A stretch of DNA of 64,000 bases from Mucilaginibacter sp. SJ (lineage in GTDB: Bacteria; Bacteroidota; Bacteroidia; Sphingobacteriales; Sphingobacteriaceae): assembly GCF_028993635.1 (NCBI RefSeq), contig NZ_CP118631.1, forward strand, positions 5,146,001 through 5,210,000. The letters run 5' to 3'. The notes under the pieces are model-generated. The model had not been told where the DNA came from and did not search any database. It worked only from the letters and a program-made list of their open reading frames with translations. A program made the translations under genes and the position numbers. Below, in pieces: positions 35,642 to 45,193 of the stretch (position 1 is the stretch's first letter; every line of letters starts with the position of its first letter).

Positions 35642-37126
35642 TCAATCCTTCCTCAAAAACTGGATCCCGTCCACATGTTCACCCACAAATATGTTGGCCA
35701 TATCGCTTGTTTTATAAAAGCCGGGTTTGCCTGGCATTTTATCATAGATCAGGGTACCGTTTATCTTCAGGTTTTCAAATATAACGTTCCTGATGCCGCG
35801 TTTGTCATCGTAGCCGGCTATAACAGACATATTTGCCCGCTTGCCGTTATAATTGACATTCCTGAACAATATGTTCTCGATTCCCAGCCCGGGAGAGGTG
35901 TTATATTTCCGGTTGTACATCACCCTTAAATTAAACAGTTGTCCCTTGCGGATATCCTCAATCTCCACATTTTCAAAACTGGCGTTCCTGATCAGGTTGC
36001 TGTCGCCTGCATTAAGTGATATGCAGCCCTGGTAATCAAGCTGATTTTCGTTATGGTCAAGTACCGTCATATTTTGAACCCGGATATTTTGTAAGGTATC
36101 CGGGTGGTCGGTATCCCCATGCGTGCCTATCAGCAGTGGGTGGGCTACATCTGCCCATAAAATGGCGTTGTTAACTGTAATATCGGAAGTATTGCCATAA
36201 TAATTCCACCGGTGACCGTAAATGGCGATGCAATCGTCTGAGTTTCGCATGTATATATGATCGAGCTTAATATCCTGACTGCAAAAGATGTCGATACCAT
36301 CGGCATTACCGGTTGCACTGAAAGCTTTGAAATTACTTATACTCACATGCTTTGATTCGCCCATCAAAATAGAATAACCCGTTGGGAGCTCAATAATCCC
36401 GTCAACAGTGACATTATTACTGTACTGGATAATCAGATGATCGTTCCTGAATTTGGATGGCGTTGCTATAGTTTTTTTTATTGAGCTGCTGTCGTTTTGT
36501 ACAGGATGCTGTGTAAGAATACCACGGCCGCAGATCCTGACGTTTTCCGCATGATCTATAATTAATGATCCTTCAACAATGGCGCCGCCGGCTAAATAAA
36601 CGGTTTTACCTGAAGGGACGGTCATCCGGCCTATTTTATGGATGCCCGGGCCGAAATAAAGCGTTTGCGCATCGGTTTTTGTGGGACGGCTGCTTTCTAT
36701 AGGGTTTGCAAAAATCTGCAGGTTCTCAAAAATATTTCCGTTTACCTCTAACGAAACATATTGCGAAGCGCTTAATTCAAACTCGACAATGTTGCCTTTA
36801 ACCTCGGGCTTGATGCCGTATGCAGTAGGTCTGATCCTTACTTCTTTGATATTCCCCTGGTTTAGCTTAACCCGAAGCTTTACCGAACCGGAACAATCGA
36901 AATAAGTAAAAGCGGTTTTTTTAATAATGCGCTGCGCGTCAAAACGAGCCGCGACATCGACGGTATATACATCTACGGGCTGCCAGTTGCCTGTGCCCTG
37001 CCGCACATCTACTTTAATTGTATGATTAACTAAGTTACTTTCGGGTGCCTTATAAGTTATGATTTCTGCTTTGACTGTTTTTAATAAAAATACGACTGCA
37101 CATGTAAGCACCAGGAATTTGTTCAT
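35642..37126 (-). CDS. GH28-superfamily pectate-lyase-fold glycoside hydrolase
   Basis: Right-handed beta-helix hydrolase, polygalacturonase-like. The start is set at the ATG at 37126 because the 28 residues of the longer reading precede a clean signal peptide (KFLVLTCAVVFLL...KAE). About residues 25-140 form an N-terminal beta-sandwich. The helix carries NADGIDIFCSQDIKLDH near residue 275, then MRNSDDCIAIYGHR near 294 and PLLIGTHGDTDHP near 336, which correspond to the NxD, DD and HG blocks of GH28. The DDCIAIYGHR variant and the N-terminal sandwich also recall GH49 dextranases, so the family is not certain. The ligand is probably an acidic or substituted plant polysaccharide (inference). 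Confidence 0.75.
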   Translation of the reverse strand: MNKFLVLTCAVVFLLKTVKAEIITYKAPESNLVNHTIKVDVRQGTGNWQPVDVYTVDVAARFDAQRIIKKTAFTYFDCSGSVKLRVKLNQGNIKEVRIRPTAYGIKPEVKGNIVEFELSASQYVSLEVNGNIFENLQIFANPIESSRPTKTDAQTLYFGPGIHKIGRMTVPSGKTVYLAGGAIVEGSLIIDHAENVRICGRGILTQHPVQNDSSSIKKTIATPSKFRNDHLIIQYSNNVTVDGIIELPTGYSILMGESKHVSISNFKAFSATGNADGIDIFCSQDIKLDHIYMRNSDDCIAIYGHRWNYYGNTSDITVNNAILWADVAHPLLIGTHGDTDHPDTLQNIRVQNMTVLDHNENQLDYQGCISLNAGDSNLIRNASFENVEIEDIRKGQLFNLRVMYNRKYNTSPGLGIENILFRNVNYNGKRANMSVIAGYDDKRGIRNVIFENLKINGTLIYDKMPGKPGFYKTSDMANIFVGEHVDGIQFLRKD

Positions 37127-37333
37127 AGAAATTTTTATAGTGTATAGAGGAAGACAATAAATGCGGATTCTCATACTCAATAAAAAACTATATGGAAAAA
37201 ATAACTGCATTTGGCGGAGATAATGTGCCCTAATGAGATACCCTGAACAATTTGAATTAAATCACTGATCTCTTTGAGTATATTTAAGAGCATTGCTTGT
37301 CCTTATTACTGTTGTTGCCCCGTATCCTGAACA

Positions 37334-39214
37334 ATGAAGAATAAATACCTTTTTTTTGCCTTTTTTATAGCCCTTTCCCCTCTTTATACTAATGCTGTGT
37401 CCGCAAAGCAAAAGGTTGTTGCCCTGCTTTATTCACCAGACAACCATACCCGGGCGCAATTTTCATTGGATGAGCAGGGACAACTGTATTATCGATTAAT
37501 TTTCAACACACGGTTAATTGTTAACTGGTCACGTTTAGGGATCGAAACTACCGGTTCTTCATTAGTTCAGGGTATCACGTTAAGGGGATCGGCCAAAAAA
37601 GAAATCAATGAAAAGTTTTTGTGGCCGCTGGGGGAGGATGCCAGCCTGGTAAATCATTGCAATGAACTCACGCTTCATTGCACATCCGGCAGGGGTAATT
37701 ATGATATAATTGCCCGGGCATATGATGGAAGCCTGGCGTTTAGGTATGCCTGTAAGCGGCTTGGGGATAGTATTGTACAACTTAAATCGGAGCTGACGGA
37801 GTTTAACCTTGCAGCGAACTACCGTATTTACCAATATCATGAAGAGTCTGTTTTCAGGCCGGTTATGGTCGATTCATTGCCGGGTACCAGTGACCTCCCT
37901 TCAACGCTTACAGCCGCACAGTCATACATAAGTATAGGCGAAGCCGATAACCGCAATTATACCAAATGCGTATTGGTTCATGGCAGCCGCCCCAATAGCC
38001 TGGCGTTACAATTTTACACAGATACCCTTTACCGCGACCACCGCGTTCAGTCCGTTCGGAAGGATTCGTTGATCCGGTTCACCGATAGTCTCATTACTCC
38101 CTGGCGAACCATTAGTTGCAGTAGTACTGCCATAGGTTTGCACGCGTTTAGTGAGCTTAATCTAAAACTGGTTAAACCACTTAGTAATGAAGTGCCCGAT
38201 TATGTAAAACCCGGAAAGGTTTTCAGGGTACCTATCAATACGCAGGGTGCCCTTGATGGAATTGATTTTGCTCAAAAAATGAACTTTCAATACATTTTGG
38301 TTGATGCAGGCTGGTATGGCGCCGAATTTCGAACTACCTCTGATCCTACCAGATACTTACCTGATTTTCACTTGCCCGATATTATTGCCCATGCCAGGCA
38401 AAAAGGCATCGGCGTTATTTTATATGTAAATTATGTGGGGCTCAAAGCTAAGATAGATACCATATTGCCGCTTTATAAAAAGTGGGGCGTTAGCGGGCTA
38501 AAGTTTGGCTTTGTAGATGGCGGCACGCAAAAAGGCCTCGCCTGGCTTGATTCGGCCATGAAAAAAGTAAATGACTATGGCATGATACTCAACGTACATG
38601 ATCATTATAAACCCACAGGTTTGAGCCGCCGGTACCCGTATGTGCTTAGCCAGGAAGGGGTCAGGGGCGATGAAAACAGTCCCGACGCTTTCCATAATAC
38701 CGTGTTGCCTTTTACACGTTACCTGGCCGGTCCTGCTGATTTTACCTTTTGCTACCCCAATAAGGTGAATGATTACAGTAAAAATATCCGGGTGAGCAAA
38801 GCCCAGCAAATGGCGCTGACCATTGTATACTTTGACCCGTTGCAAGCAATTTTCTGGTACGGACGGTCGCAGGATTACCGGGAAGAGACGGATATTGATT
38901 TTTTCAAATATGTGCCCACGGTATGGGATGAAAGTAAATATGTGCAGGGAGAGATAGGCGAAGGCATTACCGTAGCACGCCGTAAAGGCCGTACCTGGTA
39001 CCTGGGTAGCGCTGCAGGTTTTCGGAAGTGGGGAGGAAGCTTCAAGCTCGATTTCCTGGAAAAAAATAAGGTATACACCGCTACTGTTTATGGCGATGAC
39101 GGACAGGGCGGCATACAGGTAAAAAAGGTTGAGCTAAGGCACAATGATGCTTTTGTTGTTGACCTGGATGCAAAAGGGGGCCAGGCCGTTATCATAAGAC
39201 CTCAAATAAAATAG
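37334..39214 (+). CDS. GH97 family alpha-glucosidase/alpha-galactosidase
   Basis: Secreted glycosidase acting on alpha-linked glucose or galactose residues. Signal peptide ends near TNAVSAK. N-terminal super-beta-sandwich (about residues 25-270) with QLYYRLIFNTRLI, as in GH97. The (beta/alpha)8 barrel has YILVDAGWYGAEF, then GLKFGFVDGG near 394 and LSQEGVRGDENSPD near 441, then FTRYLAGPADFTFCYPN. The Asp of KFGFVD sits where retaining GH97 alpha-galactosidases have their nucleophile, so a retaining alpha-galactosidase is my preferred reading (moderate certainty). A C-terminal beta domain closes it at 626 residues. The LacI regulator begins 67 bases after it. Confidence 0.85.
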   Translation: MKNKYLFFAFFIALSPLYTNAVSAKQKVVALLYSPDNHTRAQFSLDEQGQLYYRLIFNTRLIVNWSRLGIETTGSSLVQGITLRGSAKKEINEKFLWPLGEDASLVNHCNELTLHCTSGRGNYDIIARAYDGSLAFRYACKRLGDSIVQLKSELTEFNLAANYRIYQYHEESVFRPVMVDSLPGTSDLPSTLTAAQSYISIGEADNRNYTKCVLVHGSRPNSLALQFYTDTLYRDHRVQSVRKDSLIRFTDSLITPWRTISCSSTAIGLHAFSELNLKLVKPLSNEVPDYVKPGKVFRVPINTQGALDGIDFAQKMNFQYILVDAGWYGAEFRTTSDPTRYLPDFHLPDIIAHARQKGIGVILYVNYVGLKAKIDTILPLYKKWGVSGLKFGFVDGGTQKGLAWLDSAMKKVNDYGMILNVHDHYKPTGLSRRYPYVLSQEGVRGDENSPDAFHNTVLPFTRYLAGPADFTFCYPNKVNDYSKNIRVSKAQQMALTIVYFDPLQAIFWYGRSQDYREETDIDFFKYVPTVWDESKYVQGEIGEGITVARRKGRTWYLGSAAGFRKWGGSFKLDFLEKNKVYTATVYGDDGQGGIQVKKVELRHNDAFVVDLDAKGGQAVIIRPQIK

Positions 39215-39266
39215 AGGGCGGGGCTTTTGTTGTGCGGTATTATTAACGATTGTATTAGTTTGACTT

Positions 39267-39273
39267 AAGGAGG
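39267..39273 (+). promoter_or_regulatory. Strong Shine-Dalgarno AAGGAGG before the LacI gene
   Basis: AAGGAGG lies eight bases before a TTG at 39282 and 17 bases before the ATG at 39291. Shine-Dalgarno sequences are rare in this phylum, so its spacing favours the TTG as the true start. Confidence 0.6.
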
Positions 39274-39281
39274 ATCCAGCT

Positions 39282-40313
39282 TTGGGCGAAATGAAAAAAA
39301 AATTGGCTTTGAAAGATATTGCTGCCGCGTTAAAAGTGTCGGAAGCATCTGTTTCCTATGTTCTTAATGGCAAGGCGAGGCAATATGGCATCAGCGTGGC
39401 GCTGGAAAATAAAATACTGAGGTTTGTTGAAAAGGTAGGTTACCGGCCAAACCGGCTGGCAGCCAGCCTGCGGACAGGAAAAAGTAAAACGGTGGGCATG
39501 ATTGTGGAAGATATCAGCGACCCTTTTTTTTCGGCCATTGCCAGGGTTGTGGAAGAGCATATTTATAAAGAAGGTTACCGCGTTATTTATGGCAGTTCTG
39601 AAAATTCTACCGTTATTGCCCGGGATCTGCTGCAAACCTTTAAAAATTACCAGGTAGATGGGTATATCGTGGCGCCTACTGCCGGCTTGGACGATGATAT
39701 CAACCAGCTTGTAAAGGAAGGTTACCCGGTAGTGGTGTTTGACCGCGCTTCGCCTGATCTGCAATGTTCCAAAGTACTTGTCGATAATTTTCGCGGCAGC
39801 GAGGCCGCTGTTTTGCATTTGATAGATAACGGCTTCCGTAACATTGCCATGGTTACGCTTGCGGCCGGGCAGGATCAAATGAATGAACGTGTTAACGGTT
39901 ATCACGCGGCCCTCCAAAAACATGGGCTGCCGCCTATCCTAAAAGAAATTATCTATAATGAAGGTCCTCACAAAACGATCCAGAACCTTAAAAGCCTGCT
40001 GAAAAGTAAAAAGGATATAGATGCCATTTTTTTTGCAACCAACTATCTCGCCTTAAGCGGCCTGCAGGCCCTCAAGGAATCCGGATTGATAATTACCAAA
40101 GATATCGGCGTTGCTGTATTTGATGATATTAACAATTTTGCTCTTTTTAACCCGGCTATAACCGCTGTAGCCCAGCCAATTACAGAGATTGGGCTCAGGG
40201 TTACCAAAATTTTATTGGAAGAGCTGCAGGATAACCACATGATCGATTCGCAAAATATTTTATTGAAAACCAAACTGATCATAAGGGATTCATCCGAAAG
40301 GTTACCGGTGTAA
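39282..40313 (+). CDS. LacI/GalR family transcriptional regulator
   Basis: DNA-binding sugar-responsive regulator. HTH at about residues 6-30 (LALKDIAAALKVSEASVSYVLNGKA), then a hinge helix (GYRPNRLAASLRTGKSKTVGMIV) and a periplasmic-binding-protein-like sensor domain to residue 343 (ISDPFFSAIARVVEEHIY, VFDRASPDLQCSKVLVDN). Family length. The TTG start at 39282 is chosen from the Shine-Dalgarno spacing. The ligand is likely a sugar or sugar phosphate released by nearby enzymes such as GH97. It follows GH97 by 67 bases and ends at an intrinsic terminator, so it may be co-transcribed with GH97. Confidence 0.95.
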   Translation: MGEMKKKLALKDIAAALKVSEASVSYVLNGKARQYGISVALENKILRFVEKVGYRPNRLAASLRTGKSKTVGMIVEDISDPFFSAIARVVEEHIYKEGYRVIYGSSENSTVIARDLLQTFKNYQVDGYIVAPTAGLDDDINQLVKEGYPVVVFDRASPDLQCSKVLVDNFRGSEAAVLHLIDNGFRNIAMVTLAAGQDQMNERVNGYHAALQKHGLPPILKEIIYNEGPHKTIQNLKSLLKSKKDIDAIFFATNYLALSGLQALKESGLIITKDIGVAVFDDINNFALFNPAITAVAQPITEIGLRVTKILLEELQDNHMIDSQNILLKTKLIIRDSSERLPV

Positions 40314-40425
40314 TTTATCCGAAATAAAAAAAAATAAAAAAATGAGTATCAAACCTGTTTGGGATTGTCTTTGTTGTAACTCTCCCCTAATAAACCGTTC
40401 GGTTTAGTTAAGTTGGTTATAATAA

Positions 40426-40449
40426 GGCTTCTGAAAGGAAGCCCTTTTT
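40426..40449 (+). terminator. Intrinsic terminator after the LacI gene
   Basis: GGCTTC (40426-40431) and GAAGCC (40438-40443) with a six-base loop are followed by CTTTTT. A smaller hairpin, TAAACCG/CGGTTTA, lies at 40391-40406. Both end LacI transcription. Confidence 0.8.
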
Positions 40450-40512
40450 GTTAAGGATAAATAGCAGGGAATATGGAGGGAAAGGATCGGTGGGGGCACA
40501 CGGATATAATAC

Positions 40513-40545
40513 TTGCTCATTATTTGTCAGATAATTATATTTTTG
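40513..40545 (+). promoter_or_regulatory. Candidate Bacteroidota promoter before the small ORF and HTCS2
   Basis: TTG at 40513-40515 and TATTTTTG at 40538-40545. The -7 match (TAnnTTTG) is complete; the spacing of 22 bases is longer than the 18 seen in the tRNA promoters. It would start transcription near 40552, about 20 bases before the small ORF. Confidence 0.35.
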
Positions 40546-40573
40546 TTTTGAGTAAATGTTACAGGGTGCAGAC

Positions 40574-40735
40574 ATGATAGTGTATCGATTTATGAAAAAA
40601 AAGCGAAACGAAGCGGAACCCTTAGGGCTATTTCAGATAAAGAATCCGAAAGCAGACGAACAAACGATCAAAAAAAGCTGGAATTCAATTGTTCAGAAAA
40701 TAAATCAGGGACCAAAAAAGAAGCGCCAGGAGTAA
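40574..40735 (+). CDS. Small basic ORF of 53 residues upstream of HTCS2
   Basis: The only open frame in the 486-base gap 40314-40799. It reads from ATG to TAA with many Lys, Arg and Gln (MKKKRNEAEPLGLFQIKN, then WNSIVQKINQGPKKKRQE), is hydrophilic and has no signal peptide or membrane segment. A -7-like promoter element lies 28 bases upstream, and its stop is 64 bases before HTCS2. I recognise no family. It may be a real small protein or a leader region. Confidence 0.3.
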   Translation: MIVYRFMKKKRNEAEPLGLFQIKNPKADEQTIKKSWNSIVQKINQGPKKKRQE

Positions 40736-40799
40736 TGTTTAACCCGACGGGACAGTTTTTGAAATACGAACCAAATGTTTCGCGGCACTTATATTCAAA

Positions 40800-43700
40800 T
40801 TGAACAGTATTCAACAATCGGCATCCTCCCGTATACGGCCATTTAAAGCAGCCGCACGTTGGTGTTGTGTAATTATTTTAGGAGCACTGATTTTAAACAG
40901 CAATGTCGCAGCGCTTGCTTTGCCCAATATTCAGCGGCTTGGCCTCAAAGACGGGCTTTCCAACAGCGAAGTACGATGTATTTTCCAGGACCATTCGGGC
41001 TATATGTGGTTTGGCACTTATGATGGCCTGAACCGTTTTGACGGATATGACTTCCGTATTTACCGCAATCAACCCGAAAAGCAACATTCAATTATTCATA
41101 ATTTTATTAATTGTATTGCAGAGGATGCGGCCAATAATTTATGGGTAGGTACGCGCCAGGGCATAAGTATCTTAAACCCGGTAACAGAAGAGTTTTCTCC
41201 GGCGTATGCAATTTTGGCCGGCAAAGAAACACCCGTGACATCTTTTATCAGGGATATCAAAACGGACCGCTCCGGGCGTATTTTCATTGCCACCCTTTCC
41301 AACGGCCTTATCGTTATGGATAAAGGTAAGCGGACGGGCCGTGTTATACCGTACTATAATAATGGAAAAGCAGTACAGCGTTACAATGTTGGCGCGTTGT
41401 ATGTTGGCGCCGGCAATCAGATCTATGCGCTAATCAGCGGCGCGGGCCTTTTTACATATGATGCGATACACGGTACTTTGAAGTTACTGAACACTTCGGT
41501 TACCGGCGCTACCTGCATTTATCCGGAAGGCAATGGTTTATGGGTAGGCACAACCCAGGGCCTGCACCATTATGATTTCAAAACAGGGCAATATGACCGT
41601 CTTTTTGATGAGTTTAACGGGCCTTTCAAGTCGGGCAGGATAACGAGCCTGCAAGTCATGCCCGATAGTACACTTTGGGTGAGCACTGACGGCGGCGGGA
41701 TTCAGATCATGGATAAAGGACGCGACAAGATTACCTATCTGCCTGCGGGGAGTGACGAGCACTCACTTTCAAGTGATGCTGTTTATGCTTTATTTTTAGA
41801 CCGCGAAGGCAGAAAGTGGATAGGTACATTACGGGGAGGAATAAATGTTATTGATGAGGTAAAGGAACGTTTTGTAAATATCAGGCATAATGACCTGAAC
41901 GCCAATAGTCTTATCAGTAATTTTGTTAAGTCATTATATGAAGCCCCCGATGGCAGGCTGTGGATAGGTACCGACGGCGGCGGATTGAGCATTTGGGACC
42001 GGCAGGCACATCGCTTCACCAATTTTCGCCATGATGCTTCACAGCCAGGTACCCTAAGCTCAAACTTTGTTACCAGCATTGCCGGGGATAGGGAAGGCAG
42101 GACCTGGATTGCCACCTATGGGGGCGGCATTAACCAGTATCAGCCGGGCTCCAATACATTCACTACATTTCGGGGCATTGACAGGCAGGGAGTTGCCAAC
42201 CGGATAGTGTTCTGGTGTTTGTACCTGGATCATTCAGGAAATCTATGGGCCAGTGGCTTACAGGACGGGCTGTTTCTATATGATAAGCACAACAACCAAT
42301 TCCGGTTGTATGATGCAGCATTGATCAACATCCTGTCAATGGGCGAAGACCATTTTGGAAACCTTTGGGCAGGAAACTTTGAAGGTGTTTATAAGATTGA
42401 TCTAAAAAGCAACGCACATAAGTTTTATCCGGTAGGGAAAGCGGTGAGGTCAATGCAGAAAGCAGGCAACGGCGATATGTGGTTAGGTACGGAGGCCGGT
42501 TTGTTGTATTTTTCAGCATCAAAGGAAAAGATAGTTCGTCACTATACCACCAGTAACGGACTTAGTAATAACACGGTACTGGCCATTTTGGAAGACGCGC
42601 AAAAGCATTTGTGGCTGAGCACTTACAACGGGCTTTGCCGCTTTGATCCCAAAGCCGTTAGTTTTACCAATTTTTTTGAAAGCGATGGCCTGGCGAGCAA
42701 TGAGTTTAACTTTAACGCGGGCTTAAGGCTAAACAATGGTCAGCTTGCGTTTGGGGGGATCAATGGTGTCACGATGTTTCATCCGCAGGCAATCCTGCCT
42801 CTGCATGATGCTCCCAACATTGTTATAACTGATATTAAAATTAACAATAAGCCCATAAGCACTTATCCCGACTATGTTAAGACGGATGCCGGTAATGTTA
42901 TCCGGTCGTTAGAGGTTCCTTACGATCTGGCATCAATAGCCGTTAGTTTCGCAGCTATCGAATTTACCGCGCAGGATAGGATCGGTTACCGTTATATGCT
43001 TCAGGGCTGGGACAGGGGATGGGTTTATGCAGGGCGGCAGCGTAACGCGCTTTATACCCGTTTAGCGCCTGGTACGTATACATTAAAAATTAACTGTACC
43101 AATGCCGAAGGGCAATGGATCAGCCGTGAAATCCATCTTCATATCATTATTTTGCCGCCCTGGTATCGTACCATTTGGGCTTACCTGATTTACGCGATGT
43201 TGCTTGCGGGAGTTGTTTACTGGTACCTGCGTTATAGGTTCAGGGAAACACGGCTTAAATATGAGGTACAACTGGCCAATGCCGCCGCTGCACACCAGCG
43301 CGACCTGCAGGAAAAGGAACGCGAATTGAACGACCGGCGCGTAGAGTTTTTCACGGGCGTTTCTCATGAGTTTCGTACGCCCCTTTCGCTCATCATCAAC
43401 CCGTTAAGGGATTTGCTTGCAAAAATTGGCCCTGAGAACCGTGCGGAACTTAATATTGTTTATCGTAATTCAAGGCGGCTGTTAAGCCTTGTTGATCAGC
43501 TGCTGCTGTTTCGTAAGGCCGATTCGGGCTCGGGGATCCTGCAGATTGCGCCGATGGACATTACCCTCGTTTGCCGGGAGGTATTTTTATGTTTTGTGCA
43601 GCAGGCCAGGCTTTTGGGTATCAGTTTTGAATTAAACGTGCCGGAAGAGCCGGTACTGATTTACGGAGACAGGGAAAAGGTTGAGATTATCCTGTTTAAC

Positions 43701-44939
43701 CTTATATCCAACGCTATTAAATATACGCCGGCCGGGAAAGCCGTTTGCGTTGGCCTGCAATCGGGGCCGGACGAGGTGGTGATCAATGTGATTGATAATG
43801 GCCCGGGAATATCTCCGGAAGCGGGTAAGCATATCTTCGAAAAGTTTTACAGGTCAAAAACGCACGGCCAGGCGGCAAAAGGGGGATTTGGTATCGGCTT
43901 ATTCCTGGCCCGCCAGTTTACCATAGATCACGGCGGCTCATTATTGTTTGAAAGTGAGCCGGGTAAGGGCTCTGATTTTTGTTTAACCCTGTTAAAAGGG
44001 ACAGCTCATTATCCGCCGGATGTGGCAGCGGCAGCCGATGCTGCTGATTTATCGCCTTTGCTTCGTGAAATGGTTGAAGACCAGCCGGGGATAGCTGAAG
44101 CCGGCCAAATTAATGATATTGATTTTGAAGCTGATAAGATTTTTACCGACAAGCAAAGGATCCTGGTTATTGATGATGACAGCGAGATCAGGTCTTACAT
44201 TTGTTCGATTCTTGAAAGCCGCTACAGGGTGTACGAGGCAGATAATGGTTTGACCGGTTTACAGAAAGCGAAAGAAAAGCAACCCGATCTCATTATCTGC
44301 GATGTAATGATGCCTGGTTTAAATGGCATTGAACTTTGCTCAACCATTAAGCAGGACCAGCAATTGAGCCATATCCCGATGATTTTGCTAACAGCCAGCT
44401 CCTCTGCCGAAAATAAGATCAAAGGGCTGGAAAGCGGCGCCGATGACTATATATCCAAACCTTTTGATAAGGATGTGCTGGTAGCGCGCATTGCTAATCT
44501 GCTGCAAAACAGGAGTAACCTTCAAAGCTATTTTTATAATACTATTACCCTGAAATCGGTTAATGTCACTATTTCGGATGAGTACAAACACTTCCTGGAA
44601 AAATGTATCGAAATTGTTGAGCAGCATATTACCGACGAAAACTTCAACATCAAAATACTGGCTTCAGAAATCGGCATGAGCCATTCAAATCTTTACCGTA
44701 AAATTAAATCACTGTCGGGCCATACCGTTAATAGCTTCATCCGCTACATACGCCTCAGAAAGGCGGCTGAGCTGCTGATCCAGTCGGATATGAATGTTAA
44801 TGAAGTAGCCATTGAAACAGGCTTTAACAGCATCAAATACTTCCGCGATCAGTTTTTTAAACTGTTCGGTGCTAATCCATCAGACTTTCTTAAGCAAAAA
44901 AGACCTGTATTTAAGAAAAGAAATAATATAATTAATTGA
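40800..44939 (+). CDS. Hybrid two-component system (HTCS2), propeller sensor kinase fused to AraC regulator
   Basis: Same architecture as the HTCS at 20967-24956, but a distinct paralogue. Signal-like N-terminus (CVIILGALIL), propeller repeats (LWVGT, LWIGT, TWIATYGGG, about residues 50-690), Y_Y_Y (about 725-785), membrane helix about 793-815, HisKA with H in VSHEFRTPL near 855, HATPase with GFGIGLFLA, receiver with Asp in ICDVMMPG near 1167 and Lys in YISKPF, AraC HTH about 1270-1370. It starts at TTG; no in-frame ATG gives a complete signal. The target promoter is unknown: no susC lies downstream, but the ECF sigma and GH43 genes follow on the same strand, and GH97 and LacI precede it. Confidence 0.93.
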   Translation: MNSIQQSASSRIRPFKAAARWCCVIILGALILNSNVAALALPNIQRLGLKDGLSNSEVRCIFQDHSGYMWFGTYDGLNRFDGYDFRIYRNQPEKQHSIIHNFINCIAEDAANNLWVGTRQGISILNPVTEEFSPAYAILAGKETPVTSFIRDIKTDRSGRIFIATLSNGLIVMDKGKRTGRVIPYYNNGKAVQRYNVGALYVGAGNQIYALISGAGLFTYDAIHGTLKLLNTSVTGATCIYPEGNGLWVGTTQGLHHYDFKTGQYDRLFDEFNGPFKSGRITSLQVMPDSTLWVSTDGGGIQIMDKGRDKITYLPAGSDEHSLSSDAVYALFLDREGRKWIGTLRGGINVIDEVKERFVNIRHNDLNANSLISNFVKSLYEAPDGRLWIGTDGGGLSIWDRQAHRFTNFRHDASQPGTLSSNFVTSIAGDREGRTWIATYGGGINQYQPGSNTFTTFRGIDRQGVANRIVFWCLYLDHSGNLWASGLQDGLFLYDKHNNQFRLYDAALINILSMGEDHFGNLWAGNFEGVYKIDLKSNAHKFYPVGKAVRSMQKAGNGDMWLGTEAGLLYFSASKEKIVRHYTTSNGLSNNTVLAILEDAQKHLWLSTYNGLCRFDPKAVSFTNFFESDGLASNEFNFNAGLRLNNGQLAFGGINGVTMFHPQAILPLHDAPNIVITDIKINNKPISTYPDYVKTDAGNVIRSLEVPYDLASIAVSFAAIEFTAQDRIGYRYMLQGWDRGWVYAGRQRNALYTRLAPGTYTLKINCTNAEGQWISREIHLHIIILPPWYRTIWAYLIYAMLLAGVVYWYLRYRFRETRLKYEVQLANAAAAHQRDLQEKERELNDRRVEFFTGVSHEFRTPLSLIINPLRDLLAKIGPENRAELNIVYRNSRRLLSLVDQLLLFRKADSGSGILQIAPMDITLVCREVFLCFVQQARLLGISFELNVPEEPVLIYGDREKVEIILFNLISNAIKYTPAGKAVCVGLQSGPDEVVINVIDNGPGISPEAGKHIFEKFYRSKTHGQAAKGGFGIGLFLARQFTIDHGGSLLFESEPGKGSDFCLTLLKGTAHYPPDVAAAADAADLSPLLREMVEDQPGIAEAGQINDIDFEADKIFTDKQRILVIDDDSEIRSYICSILESRYRVYEADNGLTGLQKAKEKQPDLIICDVMMPGLNGIELCSTIKQDQQLSHIPMILLTASSSAENKIKGLESGADDYISKPFDKDVLVARIANLLQNRSNLQSYFYNTITLKSVNVTISDEYKHFLEKCIEIVEQHITDENFNIKILASEIGMSHSNLYRKIKSLSGHTVNSFIRYIRLRKAAELLIQSDMNVNEVAIETGFNSIKYFRDQFFKLFGANPSDFLKQKRPVFKKRNNIIN

Positions 44940-45193
44940 TATGTAGTTATTTATAAATATTCTTCCCGTTGCTTAATCAATTGAGTAAATTGATAAATTG
45001 CCGAATTTATACCGCATAAATGACCAATTTGAGTCCCATCTGTCGAATAAAATCTATTCATATTAGCTTATATAAACCAGTTATTAGAACCGTAGGCAAA
45101 CTTACTTAATCGATTATGTAAATCGGTTTTCAGCTCAGGGTTCCTAAAGTCGGTAACGACCAGTTTAAAGAGAAACCAGTTTTTAAAGCCAAT

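Noticed and set aside
39330..39923. 197-residue open frame on the minus strand inside the LacI gene
   Set aside because: It lies wholly antisense to a clear LacI coding region, has no family-like blocks and shows composition expected from the opposite strand.
40391..40406. TAAACCGTTCGGTTTA as a LacI operator
   Set aside because: Its centre is TT rather than a symmetric CG, it lies downstream of the gene, and it is better read as part of the terminator region.
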